Below are positions 1-7,990 of a stretch of 14,408 nt of DNA, piece by piece (the stretch's first letter is position 1; every line of letters begins with the position of its first letter). The notes below the pieces were generated by a model that ran no database searches, was not told where the DNA came from, and was given only the letters and a program-made list of their open reading frames with translations. Made by a program: the position numbers and the translations under genes. Origin of the DNA: Microbacteriaceae bacterium UBA1487. Lineage in GTDB: Bacteria; Actinomycetota; Actinomycetes; Actinomycetales; Microbacteriaceae. The stretch covers positions 75,709-90,116 of the forward strand of contig DCRR01000005.1 in assembly GCA_002325245.1 (NCBI GenBank), read 5' to 3'.

Positions 1-837
1 CTGGGGACGATTCCCGCGCTCGGACTGTTCGTCGCCGGTGCCTTCGACACTCGTGGCGACACCTCGCCCGTCGTCGTGCTTGCGACGGCTGCCGTCGCCA
101 CTCTGGTCGCCGTCGGTCTGCTGACCCTCATGGTGGCTGCGGCGACAGCGCTCCCGCTTCCCCCGATGCTCGCGTTCGCCGTGGCGGCGGTGGCCATGGT
201 GGTGGCCGTCGGGGTGGGGCTTGCGGCGTTCGCCGCCTTTGCCCTGCTGGTGCTCGGGTTTCCGATCCTTCTCGTCGGGACCCTCATTCTCGTGTTCGCG
301 CTGGTGCCGGCGAGGGGCACCGAGGTCACCGCGGTGGCGCGGTGGGGGGTGGGAGCGGGAACCGTCCTCGCGGTTGCGCTGATCGTCGCCGTGGGGGTGC
401 TGCATGTGCTGGTGTGGAACCCGCTCGCCAAACTGCCGGGTCTGACGCTCGACGAGATCTACGCCGGGCTCGCCGCGGCGAACGAGACCCCGAGCCCCGT
501 GATTCTCATCGCGTGGGGCGCGTCGGCCGTCCTCGCGGCGCTCGCCGTGGTGGCGTTCGCGGTCGTGCCCGCACCCGCGCTGCGGCGCGGGCGCTCGAGG
601 CGTCGCCTCGTGCTGCTGGCGCTGGTCACGATCTCGGTGACGTCGTTCTCGGTGTGGGTCGCCGGATTCGGCATGGGAATGGGCATCGCCGACACCTTCG
701 TCACCGACGGCGGCGATGCCGGGGTCGCGGGGAGGCTGTTGATGCTTCTGGGCGTTCTGGTCGGCATGGGCGCCATGCTTCTGGCAGCCCCGACGGCACC
801 GCGACAGGCGGGAGCGAACGCCGCGTTGACGACATGA
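1..837 (+). CDS. Multi-pass membrane protein, 5'-truncated by window edge
   Basis: The reading frame is open from base 1, so the gene probably starts before the window; a GTG at base 76 is only the first start-type codon visible. The 278 visible residues are mostly hydrophobic, with about seven likely membrane segments (numbering from base 1: roughly 26-50, 54-75, 80-103, 115-139, 165-189, 200-224, 246-266). A strongly basic Arg-rich loop near residues 191-201 probably faces the cytoplasm. A Gly/Met-rich GFGMGMG stretch near 223-229 ends the sixth segment. It ends with TGA and converges on fumC, 23 bases away. I recognise no family and no catalytic motif. The position and nature of the true N-terminus cannot be seen here. 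Confidence 0.7.
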   Translation: MGTIPALGLFVAGAFDTRGDTSPVVVLATAAVATLVAVGLLTLMVAAATALPLPPMLAFAVAAVAMVVAVGVGLAAFAAFALLVLGFPILLVGTLILVFALVPARGTEVTAVARWGVGAGTVLAVALIVAVGVLHVLVWNPLAKLPGLTLDEIYAGLAAANETPSPVILIAWGASAVLAALAVVAFAVVPAPALRRGRSRRRLVLLALVTISVTSFSVWVAGFGMGMGIADTFVTDGGDAGVAGRLLMLLGVLVGMGAMLLAAPTAPRQAGANAALTT

Positions 838-860
838 GGCCGAAGGGCAGGCGGGTGTGA

Positions 861-2255
861 CTACCCGGGGTGGGTCATGCTCAGCACGTCGAGCGCCGCG
901 TCGAGCTGCTCGAGGGTGAGCTCGCCGCGCTCGACGAAGCCGAGGTCGAGCGTCGCCTCGCGCACCGTGATGCCCTGCTTGACCGCGTGCTTGGCGATCT
1001 TGGCCGCGTTCTCGTAGCCGATGAACTTGTTGAGCGGCGTCACGATCGACGGCGACATGCCGGCGAGGGCGGCCGCGCGGTCGAGGTTCGCCTCGAGCCC
1101 GTCGATCGTCTTGTCGGCGAGTGCGCGCATCGAATTGGCGAGCAGGCGGTTCGACTCGAGCAGCGCCGTGCCCATGACGGGAATGGCGACGTTGAGCTCG
1201 AAGCTGCCGGAGGCGCCCGCCCAGGCGATCGTCGCGTCGTTGCCGATGACGCGCGCCGCGACCATGAGCACCGCTTCGGGGATGACCGGGTTGACCTTGC
1301 CGGGCATGATCGACGAGCCGGGCTGCAGGTCGGGGATCGCCAGCTCGCCGAGGCCGGTGTTGGGGCCCGAGCCCATCCAGCGCAGGTCGTTGCAGATCTT
1401 GGTGAGGCTGACCGCGATGACACGCAGCGCGCCGGAGGCCTCGACAAGGCCGTCGCGCGCACCCTGGGCCTCGAAGTGGTCGAGGGCTTCGGTGATCGGG
1501 AGCTGGCTGGAGCTGGCGAGCTCGGCGATGACCTTCTGCGAGAAGCCCGCGGGGGAGTTGATGCCGGTGCCCGTCGCGGTGCCGCCGAGGGGAACCTCCG
1601 CAACGCGCGGCAGCGCCGACTGCACGCGCTCGATGCCGAGGCGGATCTGGCGGGCGTAGCCGCCGAACTCCTGGCCGAGCGTGACCGGGGTGGCATCCAT
1701 CAGGTGGGTACGGCCGGGCTTCACCGCCGTCTTCCACAGCTCCGCCTTCGCCTCCAGCGAGACCGCGAGGTGCTCGAGCGCGGGGATCAGCTCGCCGAGC
1801 AGCGCGCCCGTGACGGCGAGGTGCACCGAGGTGGGGAACACGTCGTTGGAGGACTGCGACATGTTGACGTGGTCGTTCGGGTGCACCGGCGAGCCGAGCT
1901 TGGCGGTCGCGAGCGTGGCGAGCACCTCGTTCATGTTCATGTTCGAACTGGTGCCCGAGCCGGTCTGGTAGGTGTCGACCGGGAAGTGCTCGTGGTGCTG
2001 CCCCGCGATGATCTCGTCCGCGGCCGCGACGATCGCGCCCGAGATGCCCTCATCGAGATTGCCGAGCTCGTGGTTGACGATCGCGGCGGCGCGCTTGATG
2101 CGGGCGAGCGCCACGATCTGCGCGGGCTCGAGGCCGGATCCGGAGATCGGGAAGTTCTCGACGGCGCGCTGAGTCTGCGCGCGGTACAGCGCGGAGGCCG
2201 GAACGCGCACCTCGCCCATCGTGTCGTGCTCGATGCGGAACTCTTCGTTGGTCAC
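861..2255 (-). CDS. fumC: Class II fumarate hydratase
   Basis: Cytosolic TCA-cycle enzyme interconverting fumarate and L-malate; the class II form is an iron-independent homotetramer. The 464 residues are the usual length. Visible family motifs: GSGTSSNMNMNE (99-110), HPNDHVNMSQSSNDVFPT (125-142), GRTHLMDATP (181-190, with the conserved His184), TGTGINSP (228-235) and the fumarase/aspartase signature GSSIMPGKVNP (313-323). SSND followed by FPT favours fumarase over aspartate ammonia-lyase, though aspA-type activity cannot be fully excluded by eye. The start is GTG at 2255-2253; a weak GAAAGG lies about 12 nt upstream and no other start is plausible. It lies 47 nt downstream of the carbonic anhydrase gene with no clear promoter between, so it is probably the last gene of the xseA-led cluster. 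Confidence 0.95.
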   Translation of the reverse strand: MTNEEFRIEHDTMGEVRVPASALYRAQTQRAVENFPISGSGLEPAQIVALARIKRAAAIVNHELGNLDEGISGAIVAAADEIIAGQHHEHFPVDTYQTGSGTSSNMNMNEVLATLATAKLGSPVHPNDHVNMSQSSNDVFPTSVHLAVTGALLGELIPALEHLAVSLEAKAELWKTAVKPGRTHLMDATPVTLGQEFGGYARQIRLGIERVQSALPRVAEVPLGGTATGTGINSPAGFSQKVIAELASSSQLPITEALDHFEAQGARDGLVEASGALRVIAVSLTKICNDLRWMGSGPNTGLGELAIPDLQPGSSIMPGKVNPVIPEAVLMVAARVIGNDATIAWAGASGSFELNVAIPVMGTALLESNRLLANSMRALADKTIDGLEANLDRAAALAGMSPSIVTPLNKFIGYENAAKIAKHAVKQGITVREATLDLGFVERGELTLEQLDAALDVLSMTHPG

Positions 2256-2302
2256 GGCGGTGTGCTGCCTTTCAGGCTCGCGGATTCGGTCTGCGGTGGC
2301 GT

Positions 2303-2923
2303 CTAGGCGGGGTCGATCGACCCCACGACGAAGGCCGCGTCGACGCGGCCCTCATCGAGTCGGTAGTTCGCTCCGACCACGGCCAGCGTACCCGCGGCGA
2401 TGGCGTCGGAGATGAGTTCGGAGTCGGCGACGAGGCCAGCCACCGTGTTGTTGAGGTGCTCGCGCCCGACCTGCTCGGCGTCGCGAGATTCGATGGCGCG
2501 CACGGCGCGGCGGATCGGCGCGATGTGGCCGGCGATGTGCGGCGGGATCGGGCCCGTCTCGGGGTTGTCGAGGTCGATCGCCGCCTGCACGGCGCCGCAC
2601 GCGTCGTGCGCGAGCACGACGATGAGCGAGACGCCCAGCACGGCGACGGCGTACTCGAGCGAGGCGATCGCCGAGGCGGAGACCACCTGACCCGCGTTGC
2701 GCACGACGAACAGGTCGCCGAGGCCCTTGTCGAAGATGATCTCGGCGGCGAGACGCGAGTCGCTGCAGCCGAAGAGCGCGGCGTTCGGCGCCTGACCGCC
2801 CGCGAGCTCGTGGCGGTGCTCGGCGTCCTGACGCGGGTGCAGCGGCGTGCCGGCGACGAAGCGCTCGTTGCCGCGCGCCATCTCGCGCCAGACCTGGGCC
2901 GGGGTGCGTCGTTCGATCGTCAC
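2303..2923 (-). CDS. Beta-class carbonic anhydrase
   Basis: Zinc enzyme interconverting CO2 and bicarbonate, probably cytosolic since no signal peptide is visible. The 206-residue protein has the beta-class zinc-site pattern: CSDSR at 53-57 (Cys53 ligand with the Asp55/Arg57 dyad) and H106-x-x-C109 in the segment LAHDACGAV. The preceding NAGQVVSASAIASLEYAV segment is typical of the family. The reading frame stays open far upstream, but GTG at 2923-2921 is chosen because AAGGAGG sits 7 nt before it and because it overlaps the DUF4245 stop as GTGA, implying translational coupling. Bicarbonate supply for anaplerosis fits a position next to fumC, but that link is inference. Substrate and zinc binding are family knowledge. 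Confidence 0.93.
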   Translation of the reverse strand: MTIERRTPAQVWREMARGNERFVAGTPLHPRQDAEHRHELAGGQAPNAALFGCSDSRLAAEIIFDKGLGDLFVVRNAGQVVSASAIASLEYAVAVLGVSLIVVLAHDACGAVQAAIDLDNPETGPIPPHIAGHIAPIRRAVRAIESRDAEQVGREHLNNTVAGLVADSELISDAIAAGTLAVVGANYRLDEGRVDAAFVVGSIDPA

Positions 2924-3573
2924 GGGAGAACCTCCTTGCCGATGGCTTCCGCCAGGATTGCGAATTCGGTGTCGTCGGCGGTGCCGCTGATCACCACGGT
3001 CGAGCCGTCGATCTCGGTCACGAGCGCGAACTCCACGTTGCCCGGGTCGTCGACGTCGCGCCGGTCGTAACTGATCCAGTCGAGCCCGCCGAGGCGAACG
3101 GTGGGGCCCGCCGCGGCATCCACGACCTGCTCGGCGACCCAGGACGGGTTCGCGGCGATGCCCTGCGTGATCGCGAGGTACTGGGTCTCGGCGGTCACGA
3201 AGCCGATCTCCCAGCGGACCACATCGTCGGCGGTGTCGGTCGCGAGTCGGGCGCGGTTGGAGTACCACTCGGCGGGAACGACCGGGGCGATCAGCGGCTC
3301 ATCGACCGCGGGCTGGGCGTCGTCGGCGGCGGCGAGATAGTCGACAGGCTGCTGCGTCGGCCCCGCGTCGGGACGAACGACGACGAGCACGAGGAAGGCG
3401 ACGATGCCGAAAGAGGCCAGGAGCGCGAAGATCAGGCTGAACACCGAGCGGTTGCCGCGGTGCCGCGCCGTGGCGGCGGCCTTGCGTGCCGCCGTCTCCT
3501 CGGGGGTCTCGGCGCGACCGAGCTCGGCGACGATCGGCCGGCCCTGCTCGTCGTGCGTGGGGTACTTGCTCAC
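2920..3573 (-). CDS. DUF4245 family single-pass membrane protein
   Basis: A 217-residue protein with a charged N-terminal tail (1-42), one membrane helix at about 43-66 and a C-terminal domain presumably outside the membrane. That domain contains the segments PAEWYSNRARL, WEIGFVT and WVAEQV. This layout, and a place between xseB and glpX/fumC-type genes, matches actinobacterial DUF4245 proteins; the assignment is from memory of the family, whose function I do not know. GTG at 3573-3571 is chosen because it overlaps the xseB stop as GTGA; only a weak GAGG is visible upstream. Its own stop likewise overlaps the carbonic anhydrase start, so translation of all three is probably coupled. No lipobox and no catalytic motif are evident. 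Confidence 0.85.
   Translation of the reverse strand: MSKYPTHDEQGRPIVAELGRAETPEETAARKAAATARHRGNRSVFSLIFALLASFGIVAFLVLVVVRPDAGPTQQPVDYLAAADDAQPAVDEPLIAPVVPAEWYSNRARLATDTADDVVRWEIGFVTAETQYLAITQGIAANPSWVAEQVVDAAAGPTVRLGGLDWISYDRRDVDDPGNVEFALVTEIDGSTVVISGTADDTEFAILAEAIGKEVLP
2931..2937 (-). promoter_or_regulatory. Strong Shine-Dalgarno of the carbonic anhydrase gene
   Basis: AAGGAGG on the minus strand lies 7 nt before the GTG at 2923, inside the 3' end of the DUF4245 gene. It fixes the carbonic anhydrase start, which otherwise could be placed anywhere in a frame open to about 3268. Confidence 0.85.
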
Positions 3574-3797
3574 GAGGTGGCGTCCTCGGCCGCGGCACGG
3601 GCCTGGTCGAGCCGTGCCTTCGCGCCGAGCAGCCACTCCTCGCAGCGGCGCGCGAGCGCTTCGCCGCGTTCCCACAGGGCGAGCGACTCTTCGAGGGTCG
3701 CGGAGCCCTGCTCCAACTCGGTCACGACACGGACAAGTTCGTCGCGCGCCTGCTCGTAGCTCAGCGCGGCGACGTCCGGGGGAGAAGTGTCGGCCAC
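3570..3797 (-). CDS. xseB: Exodeoxyribonuclease VII small subunit
   Basis: Small helical subunit that assembles with XseA to form exonuclease VII, which degrades single-stranded DNA to oligonucleotides during repair. From the GTG at 3797 it has 75 residues, the usual size. The core SYEQARDELVRVVTELEQG (13-31) and the LEESLALWERGEAL segment (35-48) are the family hallmark. The start is uncertain: a second in-frame GTG at 3806 would add three residues (MGV). The 3797 GTG lies exactly 7 nt after a TAGAGT box that overlaps the xseA stop codon, which would suit a leaderless internal transcript. The gene begins 10 nt after xseA ends, and its own stop overlaps the start of the DUF4245 gene. Confidence 0.92.
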   Translation of the reverse strand: MADTSPPDVAALSYEQARDELVRVVTELEQGSATLEESLALWERGEALARRCEEWLLGAKARLDQARAAAEDATS

Positions 3798-3807
3798 GAC
3801 TCCCACT

Positions 3808-5046
3808 CTAATCGCGGGAGGCGCCCTCGTTCGCCGCCTCGTCAACGGTGGTGGAGACGCGTCCGTCGGCGAGGGTCAGCACGAGGTGGTCTCCGGGCGC
3901 GGCCTGGTCGGCGGCGCGCAGGATCGCGCCATCCGCGCGCTGCGCGATGGCGTAGCCGCGCTCGAGCGTGCGCTTCGGCGACAGGGCGCGCAGCTGCCCG
4001 ACCAGCTCGGCGGTGCGCAGCTGGGCTCGCTCGATCCGGTAGTCCATCAGCTCCGCCCCGCGCGCGACCCAGCGCGTCAGCTCCTCGGCGCGCGAGTCGA
4101 CGAGGGTGCGCGGGTCGGCGAGCACCGGCCGCGAGCGCAGCTGGCCGATGCGGTCGATCTCGTGCGTGATCAGTCCGGTCACCCGCATCGCGATGCGTGC
4201 GCGCGCCTGCTGCACGCGCGCCAGCTCCTCGGCGACATCCGGCACGACCCGCTTCGCGGCATCGGTCGGCGTCGAGGCGCGCAGGTCGGCGACCTCGTCG
4301 AGCAGCGGTCGGTCGGCCTCGTGGCCGATCGCGCTCACGAGCGGCGTCACGCACGCGGCAGCGGTGCGCACCAGCTGCTCATCGCTGAACACCAGCAGGT
4401 TCTGGAAGTCGCCGCCGCCGCGGGCGACGATGATGACGTCGACTTCGGCATCCGCATCCAGTGTGCGGATCGCGGCCGACACCTCGCCTGCGGCCCGATC
4501 GCCCTGCACCGCCGCGTGCACGACCCGGAAGCGCACCTCCGGCCAGCGCAGCTGGGCGTTCCGCAGCACGTCCTTCTCAGCGTCGGAGTCCTTCCCGGTG
4601 ACCAGGCCGATGCACTGCGGCAGGAACGGCAGGCGCACCTTGCGGTCCGCGGCGAACAGACCTTCATCGGCGAGCTTCCGGCGCAGCTTCTCGAGCCGCT
4701 CCAGCAGGTCGCCGAGTCCGACGTGGCGCAGCTCGTAGACCTGCATGGTCAAGGTGCCGCCCTTGACCCAGAAGTTGGGCTTGACGAGCGCGATGACGCG
4801 GTCGCCCTGGGCGAAGTCGGAGGTGAGCTTGGCGCGCGTCGACGACCACACGGTGAAGCTGACCGTGGCATCCATGCCGAGGTCTTTGAGCTTGCCGTAG
4901 ACGTTGCCGCCGGAGACGCCCCACTGCGTGATCTCGCCCTCGACCCACACCGTGCCGAGACGGTCGATGTAGCCCTTGAGCTCGTGCGAGAGTCGCGCGA
5001 CGGGCCAAGGCGCTTCGGCGGTGGCGGGGGCGGTGGGATCGGTCAT
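3808..5046 (-). CDS. xseA: Exodeoxyribonuclease VII large subunit
   Basis: Catalytic subunit of exonuclease VII, acting on single-stranded DNA in both directions. The 412-residue protein has an N-terminal OB-fold (about 14-108: VARLSHELKGYID, VWVEGEITQW, YGKLKD) followed by the nuclease domain. That domain shows GLVTGKDSDAEKDVL (147-161), VARGGGDFQNLLVFSDE (207-223), SAIGHEADRPLLDEVADLRASTPTDAA (238-264) and the C-terminal LSPKRTLERGYAI (355-367). These match actinobacterial XseA. The frame is open well upstream of the ATG at 5046, across the divergent ispH gene, but the OB-fold begins just after this ATG. A TACCCT -10 box lies exactly 7 nt before it, pointing to a leaderless start. It is the first gene of the minus-strand cluster. 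Confidence 0.95.
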   Translation of the reverse strand: MTDPTAPATAEAPWPVARLSHELKGYIDRLGTVWVEGEITQWGVSGGNVYGKLKDLGMDATVSFTVWSSTRAKLTSDFAQGDRVIALVKPNFWVKGGTLTMQVYELRHVGLGDLLERLEKLRRKLADEGLFAADRKVRLPFLPQCIGLVTGKDSDAEKDVLRNAQLRWPEVRFRVVHAAVQGDRAAGEVSAAIRTLDADAEVDVIIVARGGGDFQNLLVFSDEQLVRTAAACVTPLVSAIGHEADRPLLDEVADLRASTPTDAAKRVVPDVAEELARVQQARARIAMRVTGLITHEIDRIGQLRSRPVLADPRTLVDSRAEELTRWVARGAELMDYRIERAQLRTAELVGQLRALSPKRTLERGYAIAQRADGAILRAADQAAPGDHLVLTLADGRVSTTVDEAANEGASRD

Positions 5047-5053
5047 CGCCGTC

Positions 5054-5059
5054 AGGGTA
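5054..5059 (-). promoter_or_regulatory. -10 box of a probably leaderless xseA promoter
   Basis: TACCCT (a TANNNT box) on the minus strand is separated from the xseA ATG by 7 nt (5053-5047), so transcription would begin at or next to the A of the start codon. No Shine-Dalgarno is visible before xseA, in agreement. No good -35 box is seen. Confidence 0.6.
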
Positions 5060-5115
5060 CCGCTCGCGGCGGACTGTGACCGGGGTCTCCCCAGGCGCGG
5101 GGGAACTCGCCCCCG

Positions 5116-5121
5116 TAGAAT
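5116..5121 (+). promoter_or_regulatory. -10 box of a probably leaderless ispH promoter
   Basis: TAGAAT lies 6 nt before the ispH GTG (gap 5122-5127), placing transcription start at about 5128, the first base of the start codon. No Shine-Dalgarno precedes the GTG. A GC palindrome (CGGGGG-N6-CCCCCG, 5098-5115) abuts the -10 box where the spacer and -35 would be; it could be an operator or chance in GC-rich DNA. Confidence 0.65.
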
Positions 5122-5127
5122 CGGGGC

Positions 5128-6207
5128 GTGTCCTCCATCACGAACGGCGCGCTCGGCGTCACTCTCGAGCCTCCCCGCGAACGCGTTCGCCGCGAACCGC
5201 TGCCCAACCTGAGCGTCGAGGGCACCAAGCGCGTTCTGCTCGCGGCTCCCCGTGGCTACTGCGCCGGGGTCGACCGTGCCGTGATCGCCGTCGAGAAGGC
5301 CCTGGACCACTACGGCGCTCCCGTCTACGTGCGCAAGCAGATCGTGCACAACGTGCACGTCGTGAGCGAGCTCGAGCAGCGCGGCGCGATCTTCGTCGAC
5401 GAGGTCGACGAGGTGCCGCCCGGCTCGCATCTCGTCTTCAGCGCCCACGGCGTCTCCCCGATGGTCGTCCAGGCGGCCGCCGATCGCGAGCTGCAGGCGA
5501 TCGACGCCACCTGCCCGCTGGTGACGAAGGTGCACCGCGAGGCGACTCGCTTCGCAGGCCAGAACAAGCAGATCCTGCTGATCGGCCACGCCGGTCACGA
5601 AGAGGTCGAGGGCACCATGGGGCACGCCCCCGAGCGCACGATCCTGGTCGGAACCCCCGAGGACGCGGACACCATCCAGGTGGATGACCCCGACAACCTG
5701 GTGTGGATCTCGCAGACCACGCTGAGCGTCGACGAGACCATGGAGACGGTGCGCCGCCTCCGCGTGCGCTTCCCGAACCTGCAGGATCCGCCGAGCGACG
5801 ACATCTGCTACGCCACGCAGAACCGCCAGGTCGCGATCAAGAAGGTCGCGCCCGGCGCAGACCTCGTGATCGTCGTCGGCAGCGCCAACAGCTCCAACTC
5901 GGTGCGACTCGTCGAGGTCGCGCTCGAGCACGGGGCCAAGGCCGCCTACCGCATCGACTACGCCGACGAGATGCGCCCGGAGTGGTTCGAGGGCGTCGCC
6001 TCGGTCGGGGTCTCGAGCGGAGCCAGCGTGCCCGAGGTGCTTGTGGCCGAGGTGCTCGAAGACCTTGCCGCGGCTGGCTTCGACACGGTCGAGGAGGTGC
6101 GCACCGCCGAGGAGGACCTCATGTTCTCGCTTCCGAAGGAGCTGCGCACCGCGCCGAGCGGCGAGAAGGACGCGCGGGGCCTCGGCGGTCGCGCGCGCAC
6201 CGCCTGA
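5128..6207 (+). CDS. ispH: 4-hydroxy-3-methylbut-2-enyl diphosphate reductase
   Basis: Iron-sulfur enzyme of the non-mevalonate (MEP) pathway converting HMBPP to isopentenyl and dimethylallyl diphosphate. The 359-residue protein keeps the three cluster cysteines in their usual settings: PRGYCAGVDRAV (Cys45), DATCPLVTKVH (Cys129) and ICYATQNRQ (Cys227). Conserved substrate-site segments are also present: IVHNVHVV (72-79), FSAHGVSP (104-111), HAGHEEVEGTMGH (154-166), QTTLS (196-200) and GSANSSNSVRL (251-261). About 33 residues precede the conserved core, a little longer than E. coli IspH. The GTG at 5128 is supported by the -10 box directly upstream. Its last base overlaps the next gene's ATG (TGATG), so the two are probably translated together. 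Confidence 0.97.
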   Translation: MSSITNGALGVTLEPPRERVRREPLPNLSVEGTKRVLLAAPRGYCAGVDRAVIAVEKALDHYGAPVYVRKQIVHNVHVVSELEQRGAIFVDEVDEVPPGSHLVFSAHGVSPMVVQAAADRELQAIDATCPLVTKVHREATRFAGQNKQILLIGHAGHEEVEGTMGHAPERTILVGTPEDADTIQVDDPDNLVWISQTTLSVDETMETVRRLRVRFPNLQDPPSDDICYATQNRQVAIKKVAPGADLVIVVGSANSSNSVRLVEVALEHGAKAAYRIDYADEMRPEWFEGVASVGVSSGASVPEVLVAEVLEDLAAAGFDTVEEVRTAEEDLMFSLPKELRTAPSGEKDARGLGGRARTA

Positions 6208-6788
6208 TGAGCGACAACTCCGAGACCCCGCCCGCGTCGCGGCCCGCCCCGCAGTACGGCGAGTACGCGACGCCGGAGGAGGTGGCGCGGATCACCGGAC
6301 GCCCGGTGCCCGGGAGCGAGCCCGCACCACCGCCCGTCCCGTCTCCCTCGCCGACCGAGCGCTCGAGCAGCTGGCCGAGCGATGAGCGGCCCGCGCGTCC
6401 GCCGCTGCGCTGGGATCCGCCCGTGACGATCGCCCTGCTGATGGTCGGGCTGTGGAACGTGATCACGTCGATTCCCGCGTTCTGGAATCTGGACCGCGAG
6501 CTCGCGCAGTCGTTCGCGGCGATGCCCGCCGACCTCGGCGTCGACCTGAGCGACGTCCAGCTCGGCGAGCCGACCCTGATCGGCGGGCGGATTCTGCTCG
6601 GCGTGTGGATCGTGCTGTTCCTCGTCGCGCTCGGCGTCTCGGTCACCCGGCTGCGCGCCCGCCGCCGAGCCTTCTGGGTTCCGCTCGTCGCGGGTGTCGT
6701 CGCCATCCTGGCCGTCGTCGTCGCGATGACGGCGATCATGCTGATCGATCCGGGCCTGGCCCCACTGCTCGCGACCTCCGGGGCTTAA
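6207..6788 (+). CDS. Small proline-rich membrane protein, DUF6264-like
   Basis: A 193-residue protein of unknown function. Residues 1-70 are hydrophilic and rich in Pro and Ser, with the motif PQYGEYATPEEVARITG (15-31). Three membrane helices follow at about 73-92, 127-148 and 156-180, the first two separated by an acidic stretch (95-122) and the last two by an Arg-rich turn. The YGEYATPEE start followed by a short membrane domain resembles proteins labelled DUF6264 in Microbacteriaceae; this is from memory and only moderately certain. Its ATG shares a base with the ispH stop codon, so it depends on the ispH promoter and on translational re-initiation. A strong hairpin follows immediately. 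Confidence 0.8.
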   Translation: MSDNSETPPASRPAPQYGEYATPEEVARITGRPVPGSEPAPPPVPSPSPTERSSSWPSDERPARPPLRWDPPVTIALLMVGLWNVITSIPAFWNLDRELAQSFAAMPADLGVDLSDVQLGEPTLIGGRILLGVWIVLFLVALGVSVTRLRARRRAFWVPLVAGVVAILAVVVAMTAIMLIDPGLAPLLATSGA

Positions 6789-6790
6789 CG

Positions 6791-6820
6791 ACAACGGGCG
6801 GCCCGAAGGCCGCCCGTTGT
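6791..6820. terminator. Bidirectional hairpin terminator between convergent genes
   Basis: Perfect 13-bp inverted repeat ACAACGGGCGGCC / GGCCGCCCGTTGT around a 4-base loop (CGAA on plus). Read on the minus strand the loop is UUCG closed by C-G, an especially stable tetraloop, so it should serve fba well. It lies 2 nt after the plus-strand stop codon and 17 nt past the fba stop. Neither side has a run of T, which is common for actinobacterial terminators. Confidence 0.85.
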
Positions 6821-6837
6821 GCTGCTCGTGCTGAGGT

Positions 6838-7869
<1,032 letters not shown>

Positions 7870-7917
7870 GGTGGATTCTCCTCGTGCGAGGCCGGCGTAG
7901 GTGGGTTCCGGCTCGTT

Positions 7918-7933
7918 CCGAGTCTATTGACCG
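7918..7933 (-). promoter_or_regulatory. fba promoter, with motif shared with the rbsD/fucU promoter
   Basis: On the minus strand the block contains TCAATAGACTCGG, with -10 box TAGACT (7926-7921) about 51 nt before the fba ATG. Fourteen of sixteen bases match the block at 8471-8486 upstream of the RbsD/FucU gene. No convincing -35 hexamer is seen 16-18 nt upstream. Confidence 0.6.
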
Positions 7934-7939
7934 TGGCTG

Positions 7940-7961
7940 GGGGCGCGCGAACCTGCGCCCC
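7940..7961 (-). terminator. Hairpin between rbsD/fucU and fba, possible terminator
   Basis: GGGGCGC / GCGCCCC, a 7-bp stem with an 8-base loop, about 30 nt past the stop of the RbsD/FucU gene and just upstream of the fba -10 box. There is no T-run. It would separate the two transcripts, but in DNA this GC-rich a short stem is weak evidence. Confidence 0.45.
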
Positions 7962-7990
7962 GATCCGCCCGGCTGGTGCTGCGCGACGAC

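Noticed and set aside
838..860. Search for a terminator between the convergent membrane protein gene and fumC.
   Set aside because: The 23-base gap holds no convincing stem-loop.
870..2306. A 478-codon plus-strand open frame opposite fumC.
   Set aside because: It mirrors fumC almost end to end and has the Arg/Asp/His-rich composition of an antisense shadow; fumC is unambiguous.
5047..5931. A long N-terminal extension of xseA in the open frame upstream of 5046.
   Set aside because: The extension would overlap ispH on the opposite strand, its composition is shadow-like, and the OB-fold and a -10 box both place the start at 5046.
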